Shown piece by piece: positions 35,651-48,052 of a DNA stretch of 64,000 nt. Source of the stretch: Manihot esculenta (taxonomy: Eukaryota; Streptophyta; Magnoliopsida; Malpighiales; Euphorbiaceae); NCBI RefSeq assembly GCF_001659605.2, contig NC_035170.2, positions 31,414,020 through 31,478,019 of the forward strand. The letters run 5' to 3'. Below the pieces are notes generated by a model. That model made no database searches. It saw only the letters and a list, made by a program, of their open reading frames with translations, and had not been told where the DNA came from. Positions within the stretch are counted from its first letter, which is position 1. Each line of letters starts with the position of its first letter. The position numbers were made by a program, and so were the translations under genes.

Positions 35651-35986
35651 ATGATCCTCAGTTCTGCACTTCCGCGAAAGGACCCACGAACGACTTCAAC
35701 TTGGCTTCAGCAAATCGCAAGTGGCGGCACCTCTCAGAAAAAAGACCGCCGAAGAATCGTATGCGTCTCTGTCTCTACCCAAGAGCAAAAGGGCACTTTT
35801 TCCTTCCCCAGTCCCCACCCACCCACCCACCCACCAAGGACTGTTTTCATTTTTTTTTTTTTTTCCCTCTTCTCTTTCTCTCTCTGTATACAAACGCATA
35901 AATGGTCTCTATTAACTCCCAAAGAACAAACCTTTTTCTGTCCCTTTGTGTGTGTGTGTATATATATATATATTCTCTTGATTTAA
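35651..35986 (+). other. Upstream open reading frame in the probable UPM1 leader (111 codons)
   Basis: An ATG at 35651 opens a 111-codon frame ending 26 bp before the UPM1 ATG. Its middle translates (CCA)n and poly-T tracts, so it is not protein-like beyond the first 45 codons. It matters only if transcription starts left of 35651. A (TG)(TA)n tract lies at 35947-35972. Confidence 0.3.
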
Positions 35987-36012
35987 TTCAGAGTTCACAA
36001 TCTTATTGAACC

Positions 36013-38874
36013 ATGGCTCTTGTGTACAAGCTGCCCTCGCTTTCTTCTTCTTCTTCTTCTTCTTCTTCTGCACAAAATTTAAAGCATTTCTTGTCAATCC
36101 CAAAAACCATATGCTCTTTACATTTCAAGAGTTCACCTTTCACAGAGAAACATTCAATTGAGATATACCAAAGAGACCACTGGCTTTACAAGGACCAGCC
36201 AGAGCTTTACCAGCACCAATCTTCTTCTTCTTCTTCTTCTTCTTCTTCTTCTTCGTGTCCTCTCCCATCCGATAAAGAGTCTATCAGGCAAAACGACATA
36301 GCTTTGCAGCTACCAGAGCTGAGGAAGCTACTTCAAGTGCTTAAGGAGAAGAGGGAGAATTGTGGTAAAAATGGAGAGAATTGTGGGCCAGGGAATGTGT
36401 ACTTGGTAGGTACAGGACCAGGGGATCCAGAATTGTTGACGTTGAAGGCAGTGAGAGCAATACAAAAAGCTGATCTTTTGTTGTATGATAGGTTGGTGTC
36501 CAATGATGTTCTGGATTTGGTTGGTCCTGATGCTAGATTGCTTTACGTTGGCAAGACTGCTGGCTACCACAGCAGAACCCAGGTAAACTAAGAAAAAATT
36601 GCTGTTTGCTTTAATGACAATTTTATTTTTTCAATGCAAGTTTGGGTTTTTATTGATTTTGCAATGGATTTTGCTTTTTTTGTCCATTTTTCATTGCTTA
36701 AGTTCAGATTTTTGGGGCTCGCTGGAATTGGCTGTTTGGATTTTGTTAGGGGCTGTATTCTGGTTATATTCTTTTCAAAATTTTTCTCTCTTCATCAACT
36801 GGTCCAATTTCCTGTTAATAAATTTCAAATTTTCAATTTCTTTAAACTGGTTTTTGAGATTGTTTTAGCTGGATTACATCTTTAGTTAAGTATTTGATTG
36901 CTTGTGTGTATAATTCATTTCATGTTTCTTTAAATAATGGGATTGGGACTGTGTTGAAATGAGATTAGAAGTAGTTTTGTAATGGGGTTCATTTGCAGGA
37001 GGAGATACATGAGTTGCTTTTGAGTTTTGCTGAAGCAGGAGCTACTGTTGTGAGACTTAAAGGAGGGGATCCGCTGGTGAGTTTTTGTTATGAAAATTGC
37101 TTTACAAATGTAATATCATGTTCTTTCTAGTGGTGCTTTTTTGTAACTGAAGTTTGTGATTTCAAGGTATTTGGAAGAGGTGGAGAGGAGATGGATTTTC
37201 TACAACAGCAAGGAATTCAAGTGAAAGTTATTCCAGGTATGATTCTGTACTCTTGTTTGCCCAATTGTATTACCAAGTTTGGAAATCAGAAAGTGATAAT
37301 AGAAATTTGGATGAAAATTCAGTGTTCAACTTTTGTAGAAGCAGCTATGAATTGGCATTGGTACTAAGTATACTAAGTTTGTTTGCATTCAACTTAACAA
37401 ACTATTACAATGAGGTGACATTGCATTACCATCTTCGTTGTATATAAGATTCAGTAATGGCATTCAATTGCTATGGGAATCCACTAAGCCTTGACCTATT
37501 GTCACAATTTTCTTCCCTCACAGATTGTGCTGTTGAGAATTACCTTTCTAAATTGTTTAAGAGCATGTATAATTTGTCTGAAAGTGATGTCAGCCTTTTC
37601 TTTTGTTATGTTTCTCTTATGTTTTGCTAGTTATCTACTCCACTTGGTGGTGGAAACCCCCATAATTTTCCATACTGGAATTCTCTTAGTTTTTTGCTTG
37701 AACGGTGGATGGAATTGAGAAAGGTAATAGAAAAAGGTGTTGCCCCAATATGGCTTGGGGTTGATCAAATTAGATGAGAAATACACTGACGTCTAATCTG
37801 AAAGCTTTTCCATTTGATATATTGTGCTTTATTGAGATTTATCAGACGTATTATATCAACACTGCTTCTAAATGGCTTTGCGCTTGTTTTTGCCATCATG
37901 TTTGTGTGCAGCTAAACTTATGCTTTTGGAAGGAAAAAATTGCCCTGTTGTTGACTGTAATTTGCCATTGATTGATGTGCAGGTATTACTGCTGCTTCAG
38001 GGATTGCTGCAGAGTTGGGAATTCCATTAACACACCGAGGTGTTGCAAATAGTGTTAGATTTCTAACAGGACATTCAAGAAAAGGAGGAACAGATCCACT
38101 TTTTGTGGCAGAAAATGCAGCTGACCCTGATTCAACCTTGGTAGTTTATATGGGCTTGGCAACCCTCCCTTCTCTTGCCCTGAAGTTGATGCATCATGGT
38201 CTTCCACCAGATACACCAGCAGCTGCAGTGGAGCGAGGGACCACACCTCAGCAGCGTGTTGTAAGTCTGATCCTGATTATATACTTTAAGTATGCTGTAG
38301 AAAGCCAAAAGCAGATTTCGGATTTTGGAGTGCTCACATTTTTCTTACTTAACATATAAAATAGAAGAAAAGAAAAATAAGCATAATCACTTTGGACTAA
38401 AATTTATTTAACTAAGCTTTGATTTTAATTTTTGCTCATTGAGACCCTCCCATTTCTCATTGACCATAGGAAGAAGATCAGAAACATAGAATTGATTATC
38501 TGCAAATTTTGCTGCTTCTTTATTCCAGCCCCCATAGGATCATGGTTTGCCTTTTCATTGCTGTAATTTCACATTTGTGCAGTCTTATGGGCCTTAGAAC
38601 ATGGAGAACATCATTGACTATCATTAATTGGAAGCTTTTTGAGGCACATAAGTGGATAAAAACTGTGCCTATTTTGAACTTCTGATGCTGTCAACTAATA
38701 GTAGTTGCACCTGCAATTGTACAGGTTTTCGCTGAACTAAAAGATCTTACTGATGAAATTGCATCAGCTGAGTTGGTTTCGCCTACGCTGATAGTTATTG
38801 GGAAGGTTGTTGCACTTTCACCATTCTGGCCACATTCTTCGAAGGAAGAATCGTGTTTGATGGAGGTTGTATAG
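36013..38874 (+). CDS. UPM1: Uroporphyrinogen-III C-methyltransferase, plastid, five exons
   Basis: Exons are 36013-36582, 36999-37076, 37167-37236, 37983-38260 and 38725-38874; GT-AG throughout, phases close, 381 aa (Arabidopsis UPM1 is about 369). ATG context ACCATGG is strong. Residues 1 to about 100 form a Ser-rich plastid transit region with two TCT-coded Ser runs. The SAM-dependent tetrapyrrole methylase domain runs from about 127: [18 protein letters not shown] is signature 1, [17 protein letters not shown] signature 2 (split by introns), then [20 protein letters not shown] and the YMGLATL and [13 protein letters not shown] blocks. The enzyme methylates uroporphyrinogen III twice to precorrin-2, the first step to siroheme, the cofactor of plastid nitrite and sulfite reductases. 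The gene appears intact. Confidence 0.96.
36040..36071 (+). repeat. (TCT)n microsatellite coding Ser in the UPM1 transit peptide
   Basis: A run of TCT codons; a second such run, TCT with a final TCG, lies at 36219-36257. Both are in frame and only change Ser number. Confidence 0.9.
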
Positions 38875-39728
38875 GAGAAGAAATTCACAGCATCTGCACA
38901 TTGATATTGGGATTCAGTAGCTGCAATTCAGGGATTAGCTGTTACCTTTCTTTGAAGTTATACTAAGGAGATCTGTTAAGTTTCATTCCGGCAGAGTTCT
39001 GAGGTTTAAAGGATCTCATTCCATATGATAAGGAGATCTGTTTTAAGCATCTGGAAAATGGCTGCCATTTTTGTTTCTATTTTCTTGCAACTCGGTTGGC
39101 CTGAAAGGTCAAATTTTGAAACATGGGTCTGAATTTCAAATTGAAATAGATCAGTGTTGTAATTCTTTTTTGATGAGTTGAGGATATTGTATTAAAATCT
39201 TCCACTTTCCATGTCATTCTTGGTCATGTATCAATTGTTTTCTTGTTTTTATGGTAAGAATTTATCTGTTTAATTTAAAATAATTTAATATAAAAAAATA
39301 AAAATCATATAGTAAGGATTTATTTTATTTTGTTTTTGTCATGTAAATAGACCAAGCGAATGAGTCGGCAGTCATTGGAGCTTTTTTAATTAAGAATGAA
39401 ATGATCAATACGGCATAGTTTAGGTCAAGAAGGATATGCTCACTTGGAGTTATAGCTATGGGCCGAGTCAGTACTCGTGTGGGCTTTACTAACAACACAT
39501 CAAATTTGACATTCATACATGAAGATTTCTTGAGTTGATATTTCATAAAATAATAAGAGGAACTCAATTTTGAAATCTCTCGAGTCTTCTGTCTTCGACC
39601 TTTTGTCTAAATATGTATTTTAAAAAAAATTTTCTAAAATTAAATATATTAATTAGTTTTATTAGTTTGCATAAATAAATCTAAAAAATAAATATTGTGA
39701 AAAAAAATAGTAGTAATTATGAGCATAA
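38875..39728. other. 3' flank of UPM1 and intergenic DNA
   Basis: The UPM1 3' region extends from 38875; AT-rich sequence follows up to the MULE-like element. No further gene seen. Confidence 0.5.
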
Positions 39729-39737
39729 TTAATGTTA

Positions 39738-40933
39738 GGAAAAATTACTTTTTAATTCCTGAGATTTAATGTAATTAACACTTCTATTCATCTATTTTGA
39801 CAACCTAACACTTTTTTTCTGTCCAAATTCGTAGTCCTATCCAAACTCAATGCCTCTTTACTGTAAATTCTTCTTTTTCTTCTTCTTTTTCTGTAAATTC
39901 TTCTTCTTCTTCTTTTTTTTCTTCTTCTTCATCATAACTCCTACCCTTTTTGCAGCTCTCTCAAATAATGCTTCAGAAAGAAGAAAGATGGAAAAAAGGA
40001 AAAAAAAAAAATCAACAATGTCAAAAGAAAATAGAGAAAATATGAGGAAGAACAAAGATGAAAAATAGAGAAAAAAAAATAAAAAATCAACGATGTCAAA
40101 AAGAAATAAAGAAAAAAATAGAGAAAATATAAGGAAGAAAAAAAATAAAAAAGAGAAAAAAAAATCAACAACGTGAAAAGGAAATAGGGAAAATACGAGG
40201 GAGAATAAAGATTAAAAAAAGAGGAGAATTAACGAGGGATAAAAGGAAATAAAGAAGATATAAAAGAGAAGAAAGATAGGAATTTCACATTGAGAGAAGT
40301 AGGGGTGGGCCGTATTCGGTTCAAACCGAAAAAATCGACCGAACCGAATCGATTTGAAATTTTGGTTTGATTTTTTATACATTTCGGTTCGGTTCAGTTT
40401 TTAATTTCAGAAATTTCGGTTATTTCTGTTCGGTTCGATTTTGATCAGAAAAAAACCGAAAAAATCAAACCGAACCGATTAGTGATAATAATATATTTTT
40501 TCAATAATATAGAGAAATTAAATTATATTAAAATTAAAATATTTTAATTAAATTTTAAAATATTAAAAATAAAGTGTAAAAAATAAAAAAATTATTAAAA
40601 ATTGAAACCGATCAAATCGAACCGAATCAGACCGGTTCGGTTTGGTTTTTGATCAAAATCGATTCGGTTCGATTTTTATAAACACTACAATTTCGAAGTT
40701 CGGTTTATTCGGTTCGATTTTGAATCGAACCGACCGAATGCTCATCCCTAAAGAGAAAGGTATTTTTAGAAAAAATTATCACCTCTCACCTTTAATTCTT
40801 TGATCAAACGGTTTAAATGGACGAAAAGACTACAAAATTGGACAAAGTGAAAAACTTAAGTGTTGGGTTGTCAAAATAGAGAGATAAAAGTGTTAATTAT
40901 GCTAAAATTTAGAGACTAAAAAGTAGTTTTTCG
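39738..40933. mobile_element. MULE-like inverted-repeat element (family M), copy 1
   Basis: Terminal inverted repeats of about 130 bp: left GGAAAAATTACTTTTTAATT, right end, read in reverse, CGAAAAACTACTTTTTAGTC, both followed by AATTAACACTT and CTCTATTTTGACAACC-type blocks. Exact 9-bp duplications TTAATGTTA lie at 39729-39737 and 40934-40942, which suits Mutator-type transposition. The middle is GAA/CTT-rich low-complexity DNA with no transposase, so the element is non-autonomous. The element at 40300-40750 is nested in it. Confidence 0.85.
40300..40750. mobile_element. Inverted-repeat element rich in TTCGGTT/AACCGAA, nested in family M copy 1
   Basis: It starts TAGGGGTGGGC and ends GCTCATCCCTA (imperfect terminal inverted repeat), then has many CCGAACCGAAT/ATTCGGTTCGG words at both ends and an AT-rich centre. 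The related element at 48053-48647 lacks it at the same site (…TTGAGAGAAGGGTATTT…), giving an empty-site comparison and an approximate duplicated AGAGAAG flank. Confidence 0.75.
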
Positions 40934-40942
40934 TTAATGTTA

Positions 40943-42500
40943 AAATGAGTTGAATGATTCAGTATCCGGCCTAATTAATTTACAACATCTACTTGAAGAA
41001 ATTATTTTAATTTACAAAATGAAAGTCATGGGTTTGCAGTTTGCAACAATCAAAACCACGACAACTAAGGCGATTTTTATATTGGATAGGAGCCTTCACG
41101 TGCTCTTCACACACACGCACGTTACACGTATTAGATCAGAACAAAACAGAATTAACGAAACCAGTTCTCCTATCTTAACAATACTTCTCATATCGATAGA
41201 TACTACAAATAATTTAAAATTTTCAGTTTATCGCTATCTTAAAACTCTATTAATTTTTATTCTCAAAACTTTTTTCAGAGTGATTATGGCGGCCGTCATC
41301 CGCGGTCATTGATTCTTTTTTTCGGTACGGCTGACCCGGCAACCGGAATTTTCCTAGAGCATCAGTTATTGTCATTTTGCACGTAAGTCAGGGGTAGCTT
41401 TCTTTATATATATATATGGCTACAGTAGTTCTATCCGCTTACGTGTGGACGGAAATTTTAGTTGTTGGATGACCACGTTGTGGAGATAAAGAGCAATTTT
41501 CTTTATAGTTCAACAATAATTTTAAGAAGTCAGCAAATATTTAAAGAAATTTTGTTTAATTGAATAATTAAAATAAAATTTCATTGTTATGATATTTACA
41601 GGTATTTTTATTTTTTATTTTTTTAGAATATATATGATTAAAAAATATTTTTCATCTATTTGAAAAACTAAAAATAAATATTAAAACTTACTAAATAGAT
41701 AATTTTTCTTTTTGTATAAAGTGATTTAATTTAAATAAGCATAGTGCCAATAACTTTTTGAAATATCGACGTTGTAAAAAATTAGCAGAAAATAAATACG
41801 AAACCTCAAATTCAACGACGAATAGTTTTTCAAAAAGTATTTTTATAATTTCACTAATTAATGAAAACAATTTATTTTTATATTTTAAAAAATACATAAT
41901 CTAATTTATCATTTTTATTAAATTAACTATTTAATTACTTCATCCATTTTCTAAGTTAATTATAAGTTTAAAGATTAAAAACTAATCAATGAATATAAAT
42001 TATGAAAAATTTAAGGAGAAAAAGTTTAAAACAATGAAAATTCAGAAAAAAACAGTTTTGAAAATATTATTAGAGCAATATGATGAGTAAATAATATATT
42101 AGAAAAAAAATTATATAAAACTTATTATTTTTTAATTTGATAATTTATTTTTTAAAATTATATTAAAAAAGAAATGGTAAAACCAGACGAATACCTCAAT
42201 GAAAACCTAATAATTTATGGTTGACTTATGATCACACAATTTAATTAAAAGTCAGAAAAAATTAACGTGATTGGTTGGTATCGGCAGCCATCAATCGACG
42301 GGTAGTTGGATAAAGAAAAACAACAATTTACTACTGAAGAGGGAAAATTTTCATCCACTCATATATTTCAATAAATAAATAATAAATAATTTAAAATATT
42401 CTCTTGTGGGATTCGCATGAGAAATTTCAAAAGAAACATGAAAGAATAGTACACGTTCTCCACAAGATGCAAATTAATATTAAAAAAATATATATTTCTC
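40943..42500. other. Intergenic DNA upstream of lipoxygenase 1
   Basis: 41000-41480 is of mixed composition and non-coding as far as I can see; 41480-42330 is AT-rich. An open frame at 40950-41312 shows no known motif and lies across the element border. Confidence 0.5.
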
Positions 42501-42511
42501 TACTTTCATAT

Positions 42512-42518
42512 TATAAAT
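42512..42518 (+). promoter_or_regulatory. Probable TATA box of lipoxygenase 1
   Basis: TATAAAT about 100 bp before the ATG at 42615. Confidence 0.5.
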
Positions 42519-42614
42519 TCACGTATTTATCTCCATCACCCCCCATTGCCATTTCGCAAACACATCTAGTTTTTCTTCTACATCATCATCGAGCTCTTGA
42601 TTGGTTTTGAAAAA

Positions 42615-45600
42615 ATGTTAAGCTCTCAGATTCAGAAGCTGAATTCAACAAAACTCTTTTCTCTTTTGCCACAAAAGCCTTCTCTTTGTAGCCATGGAAA
42701 CACTTCTTGCTTCCCTACTTACTACAAGCAGCAGAAATGCTTCATATTCCCTAAGAAAAACTCAAGGCTTAGCGTCCGAGCTAGTATCATTGATAAGGCT
42801 ATGTCAGATATAAACCATGACGGTGAAGCTGTTTCAGTTAAGGCCAATGTTACAGTTAAAGTTACAGTTGGTGGGCTCATTTCTAGTATTGGAATTACAA
42901 AGCCTCTTGAGGAGCTTACAGATATAATTGGGAAAAGTCTCCTTTTGGAGCTTGTTAGTGCAGAGCTTGATCCCAGTAAGTATTTGTTAATCGTTTCATG
43001 TATTTCCTTCTCGATTAATCTGGATTTACATTTATTTTTAATTGTTTAATACATACATGAGAGAATAAAGACGAGCATTTTGATTGTTGCGTATAAAATT
43101 AAACCGAATCGAATAAACTAAAAATTAAAATTTTAATATTTATATAAAATGAATCAAAGTGATTCTGGTTTGAAACTGAATCGAACTGAACCGATCTGAT
43201 TCAATTTAATTCGATTTGATCGATTTGAATTTTTAATTAATTTTTTACCTTTTACATTTTATTTTTAGTATTTTAAAATTTAATTAAAATATTTTAACTT
43301 AATTTAATCTCTTTATGTTATTTGATTTATTTTTTTTTTTATCAAAACTAAACCGAATTGAAATATTCGAAATTTTTAAAATTAAAAATCAAATTGAATT
43401 AAAATAAATAAAAAATAAAATTAAAATTTTTAATTAATTTAATTCGATCAATTTTTTCGATTTAAATTAAATACGGCTCACTCTAAATACGAAGAATTTG
43501 CACCTTTGCTTAGTATCTTAAAATGAGAGCACTCACATGCACAATTTTTTCAGCTGTGATTTTTCTGTGTCGGTTTTTTGTAGGGTACAGAAGGTTAATT
43601 CTCTCAATAATGTCGTCAAATCTGAGTTATTGCTTTGGAGCACTCGTGTTCATTAAAAGATTTAATATTTAATAATACCTCTAGCTAGTCTTCTTCATTA
43701 AAAAATAATAAATAAAATAAAAGGAGAAAGAAGTAGCAACCTGTGTCATTCATCAACCTTTCATTATCTTTTGAATAGATGCCATCCAAGAAATATTTTG
43801 GTAAATTTTTAATGGCAGCTTATCCATTTAATTTAATTGAAGATTTATAATTTAGTTTCTGAATATTGTCATTATTAACAAGTCAGTTTCTATATTTTCA
43901 GAAACCTGTTAAAACATTTTTATCATTTTTCTCATTCAATAAAATAATTTTTTTCATCTATTTTTACCGTTAAAAATATAATAAAAAACTAAATTATTCT
44001 CTTATTTTTTTTTCTCCTCTCTTATTTCTTCTTCTTTATCGATTCTTCCTCATTTTCTTCTTCTTTTTTGGTTCTTTTTCTTCTTTAATTTTTCTTTTTT
44101 TTCTTCTTTTTTAAGGAGGGGGCATTCGTTTTAATAGATATAAGAAAAGATAAAAAACATTTTAATAAAATTTTAAAAATATAAGAACTGACTTGTTAAT
44201 AATAGCAATATCCAAAAATTAAATAAAAATTTTTATTTGAGGACAAAATTGAATTTTAAAAATTTTCTTCCTCATCCTTTATCTATTTTTAATAGAAAAG
44301 AGAACGAAAGTATTATTTCATTGACGGAGATAAAAGATAAGAATGTTTTAATAGATTTCTAAAAATATAGGGATTGACTTATTAATAATAACAATATCCA
44401 GTGATTAAATAATAAATCTCTCTTTATTTTTATAATTGAACAAATTTTACATCCATTCAGATTTATATACACCCGACCAATAAATAAATAAAAATAAGCT
44501 AAAATTGTAGTAGTTCTCATATTTAATTGTATTTTATAACTAGCTGAATGCAGATATATCAGGTGAATGTATATTACTAAATTGTTATATAAAATTTTTA
44601 GGTTTATATTGAATGTTTGAAATACTCACTATATCCTAATTGTTGGACAGAAACGGGGCTAGAGAAAGATACAGTGAAGTCTTATGCTCATATACGTCTA
44701 GGAATTCGTAAGCCTGGTGAGGTGAAGTTAGAGGCAAAATTCAAGGTTCCAGATGGATTTGGTGAGATTGGAGCCATCTTGTTAGAGAACGAACATCGTA
44801 AGGAAATCTTCATAGGAAGCATAGAACTTGAAGGCTTTCCTAATGGTCCTGTCACTGTTTCGTGCAATTCTTGGGTTCATTCCAAACGGGATAATCCCAA
44901 GAAGAGAATTTTCTTCACCAATAAGGTCTTAGATATTAACTTTTTTCTTCAAAAATGCCCCTTTTATTTCAAATATTGACATACAATTTCCATTTATAAG
45001 TTTTTAACATTTAAAATCTTTTTTCTTGTAAATCAGTCATTCTTACCGATTGATACACCAAACGGATTGAAAAGGCTAAGAGAGGAAGAGTTGAAAAATC
45101 TACAAGGAAATGGACAAGGGGAGAGAAAGTCTTTTGAGAGGATATTTGACTATGATGTTTATAATGACCTTGCAAATCCAGATTCCACTGAAGATCTTGC
45201 AAGACCCGTTCTTGGTGGCAAAAAGTACCCATACCCTAGGCGTTGTAGGACAGGACGTCCTCGAACCAAAAAAGGTAACAAAAGTCCATATACGTCTAGA
45301 GCAATTCTTATCTACACCCGATTCATTGGATTCATTTTACCATATTTTAGGGTTCTGATTGAGAATTGCATGGTATTTGCAGACCCATTAACAGAATCAA
45401 GAAGCAGTGATTTTTATGTACCAAGAGATGAGGCCTTTGGAGAGTTGAAACAAGCAACATTTGGTGTAAACACAGTAAAATCTGTATTACATGCATTGCT
45501 GCCTACCATAGAGACTGCAATTGTTGATGATAAGCTTGGATTCCCACACTTCACTGCCATAGACAAGCTATTTGAAGACGGAGTTGAATTGCCTAAAGAA

Positions 45601-47676
45601 GTTAAGAAACCTTGGTACCTTCATACTCTATTACCAAGAGCTGTGAAAGCTGTTAAGGATACTAAAGATGAAATCCTGCGCTTTGAGACTCCTGAACTTT
45701 TTGATAGTATGGGTTTCTTAATTTCTTCCTTAGTTTTGAACAGATGTACGTAGAATTTCTCTCACATAATTAAATTTTCTTTTGACAGGAGACAAATTTT
45801 CTTGGTTTAGGGATGAAGAATTTTCTCGTCAAACTCTTGCCGGTCTCAATCCATATGGCATAGAGCTAGTTACGGTAAGGCTAACATCAATTTTGCCACT
45901 TAGTTCTTCCATCCATCTGCTTTTATTTGTCATTTGAATTTTACACGGTAAATTTGTGAATTTTCTAATGCAGGAATGGCCTCTAACAAGCAAACTTGAC
46001 CCTGAGGTCTATGGTCCTCCTAAATCAGCTATCACAAAAGAAATAATTGAAAAAGAAATCAAAGGCTTCATGACAGTTGAAGAGGTATATACACTAGCAA
46101 ACTGTTCGATACTCAATTGACTCAATTGAACTTTTCTTGTTTTGCACATAACATCTCCTTCAAAAATGGAGTTTTCGTAGGCTTTGAGGCAAAAAAGGTT
46201 GTTTATGTTAGATTATCATGATATTCTCTTACCATATGTGGCCAAAGTGAGGGCGCTTGAAGGCACCACATTGTATGGTTCAAGGACTCTATTCTTCCTC
46301 GTCAATGATAGCACATTGAGGCCTGTTGCTATCGAACTCACTCGCCCACCAATTGGTGGCCAACCACAATGGAAACAAGTGTTTACACCAAGCTTTGATG
46401 CCACTTCTTGTTGGCTATGGAGGATGGCTAAAGCACATGCCTTGGCTCATGACTCTGGCATCCACCAACTTGTCTCTCACTGGTAAAATTTCACGGGATC
46501 TTTCTTATGCTCATTGATTCCAACCCAAAAGCCTGAATAGACTTACGATTATGAATTTTTCCAGGCTGAGGACGCATTGCTGTGTAGAGCCATACATAAT
46601 TGCAGCTCATCGACAACTCAGTGAAATGCACCCTATCTTTAGACTTTTACATCCTCATTTCCGATACACCATGGAAATCAATGCTCTTGCTCGAGAAAGT
46701 CTCATTAATGCAGGTGGAATCATTGAAAGCAGTTTCTCTCCTGGAAAATACTCCATGGAACTTAGCTCTGTTGCTTATGACAAGCTCTGGCGTTTTGACA
46801 CAGAAGCATTGCCGGCTGACTTGATCAGCAGGTATACTGATTTTTTAATTTATTGCATGCATACTCCATGAGAGTTCATGCATGGAATTTTAGTTGATCG
46901 TTTACTAATTTTTCAGGGGAATGGCAGTTGAGGATCCAACAGCAAAACATGGCTTGAAGCTAACAATCGAAGACTACCCATTTGCCAATGATGGTCTGAT
47001 GCTTTGGGAGGCAATTAAGCAATGGGTTACTGATTATGTGAACAACTACTACAAAGAAGAAAGCAAGGTCGTATCTGACAATGAGCTTCAAGCATGGTGG
47101 GAAGACGTCAGGACAAAAGGCCATGAAGACAAGAAAGATGAACCATGGTGGCCTGTCTTAAAAACCCAACAAGATTTAATCCAGGTCCTAACAACCATAA
47201 TATGGGTAACTTCAGGTCATCATGCAGCTGTGAATTTTGGCCAGTATGTTTTTGGTGGGTACTTCCCCAATAGGCCAACGATCGCTAGAATCAATATGCC
47301 AACAGAAGAGCCAACAGAGTCTGAGTTTGAACTCTTCTTGAACAAACCAGAACTTACATTGTTAAAATGCTTCCCTTCACAGCAGCAAGCAACTAAAGTG
47401 ATGGCCATTTTAGATGTTCTATCTAATCATTCACCTGATGAAGAATACATTGGAGATACATTGGAGTCATCTTGGGAAGCAGATCCTGTCATTAAAGCTG
47501 CATATGAAAGATTCAGGGCAAAGCTAATGGAGCTTGAAGCTACTATTGATGAGAGGAACAGTAATTCGAAGAACACAAATAGAGCTGGAGCTGGTGTTGT
47601 TCCTTATGAACTGATGAAGCCATTCTCTGAACCTGGGGTCACAGGGAAGGGAGTTCCTAACAGCATTTCAATCTAA
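42615..47676 (+). CDS. Chloroplast-type 13-lipoxygenase (LOX2 class), complete, nine exons
   Basis: Exons: 42615-42975, 44651-44925, 45037-45274, 45383-45706, 45789-45874, 45974-46084, 46181-46482, 46565-46831, 46917-47676. All are GT-AG, phases close, 907 aa, typical for plastid LOX. ATG at 42615 is chosen because all paralogues start MLSSQ here. Residues 1 to about 57 look like a transit peptide, about 80-215 the PLAT domain, about 230-907 the catalytic domain. All five iron ligands are seen by alignment with soybean LOX-1: H565 and H570 in SHWLRTH, H757 and N761 in [10 protein letters not shown], and the final I907. The enzyme adds O2 to linolenic acid, the entry to jasmonates and green-leaf volatiles; 13-specificity is inferred from the class. 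Intron 1 (1675 bp) is swollen by repeats. Confidence 0.95.
43083..43485. repeat. ACCGAAT-type repeat in lipoxygenase 1 intron 1
   Basis: It runs from AAACCGAATCGAATAAAC to AATTCGATCAATTTTTTCG with an AT-rich centre, in the style of 40300-40750 but more decayed. It is intronic and does not touch splice sites. Confidence 0.6.
43847..44415. repeat. Inverted-repeat element in lipoxygenase 1 intron 1
   Basis: Left arm 43847-43930 (…AATATTGTCATTATTAACAA…) is inverted at 44145-44225 and again, more loosely, at 44335-44415 (…TTATTAATAATAACAATATCC). The centre has CTT-rich low-complexity DNA at about 44010-44110. It is probably a MITE with a duplicated right arm. Confidence 0.65.
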
Positions 47677-48044
47677 GTTAATTCAATTATGGAAGCTCTT
47701 AACTCATGTTCTTGAATATGTGCTAATAAACTCTCAGATTATTGAAAAATTGGTTTGTATTTTAAAAAATAAACTTTCCTATGGTAAGTATAAGATTGAG
47801 TATTGATGATGTGAACAATTATGGAGCATTCTGATTGCAGAAGTCCATATTTGAACCCCTGTTACATTTGAATTTTAACAAATTTGGATTAGTATGTCTA
47901 AATTTTCTTCCGAATATTATTTATATAATAATAATAATAATTCTTAAATTTAGATAGAAACAAAATTAATTTGAGATTATATAATAGATAATTTTTAGAT
48001 TAAATTTCACTTAATTTTAAAAATATCTATCAATCGAAATTTAA
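47677..48044. other. 3' flank of lipoxygenase 1
   Basis: A polyadenylation-like AATAAA lies at 47725-47730; AT-rich DNA follows to the next element. Confidence 0.5.
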
Positions 48045-48052
48045 TTTTTCAA

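Noticed and set aside
39850..40171. Poly-Phe and poly-Lys open frames on both strands
   Set aside because: Translations of CTT/GAA low-complexity DNA in family M; the same applies to 48149-48454.
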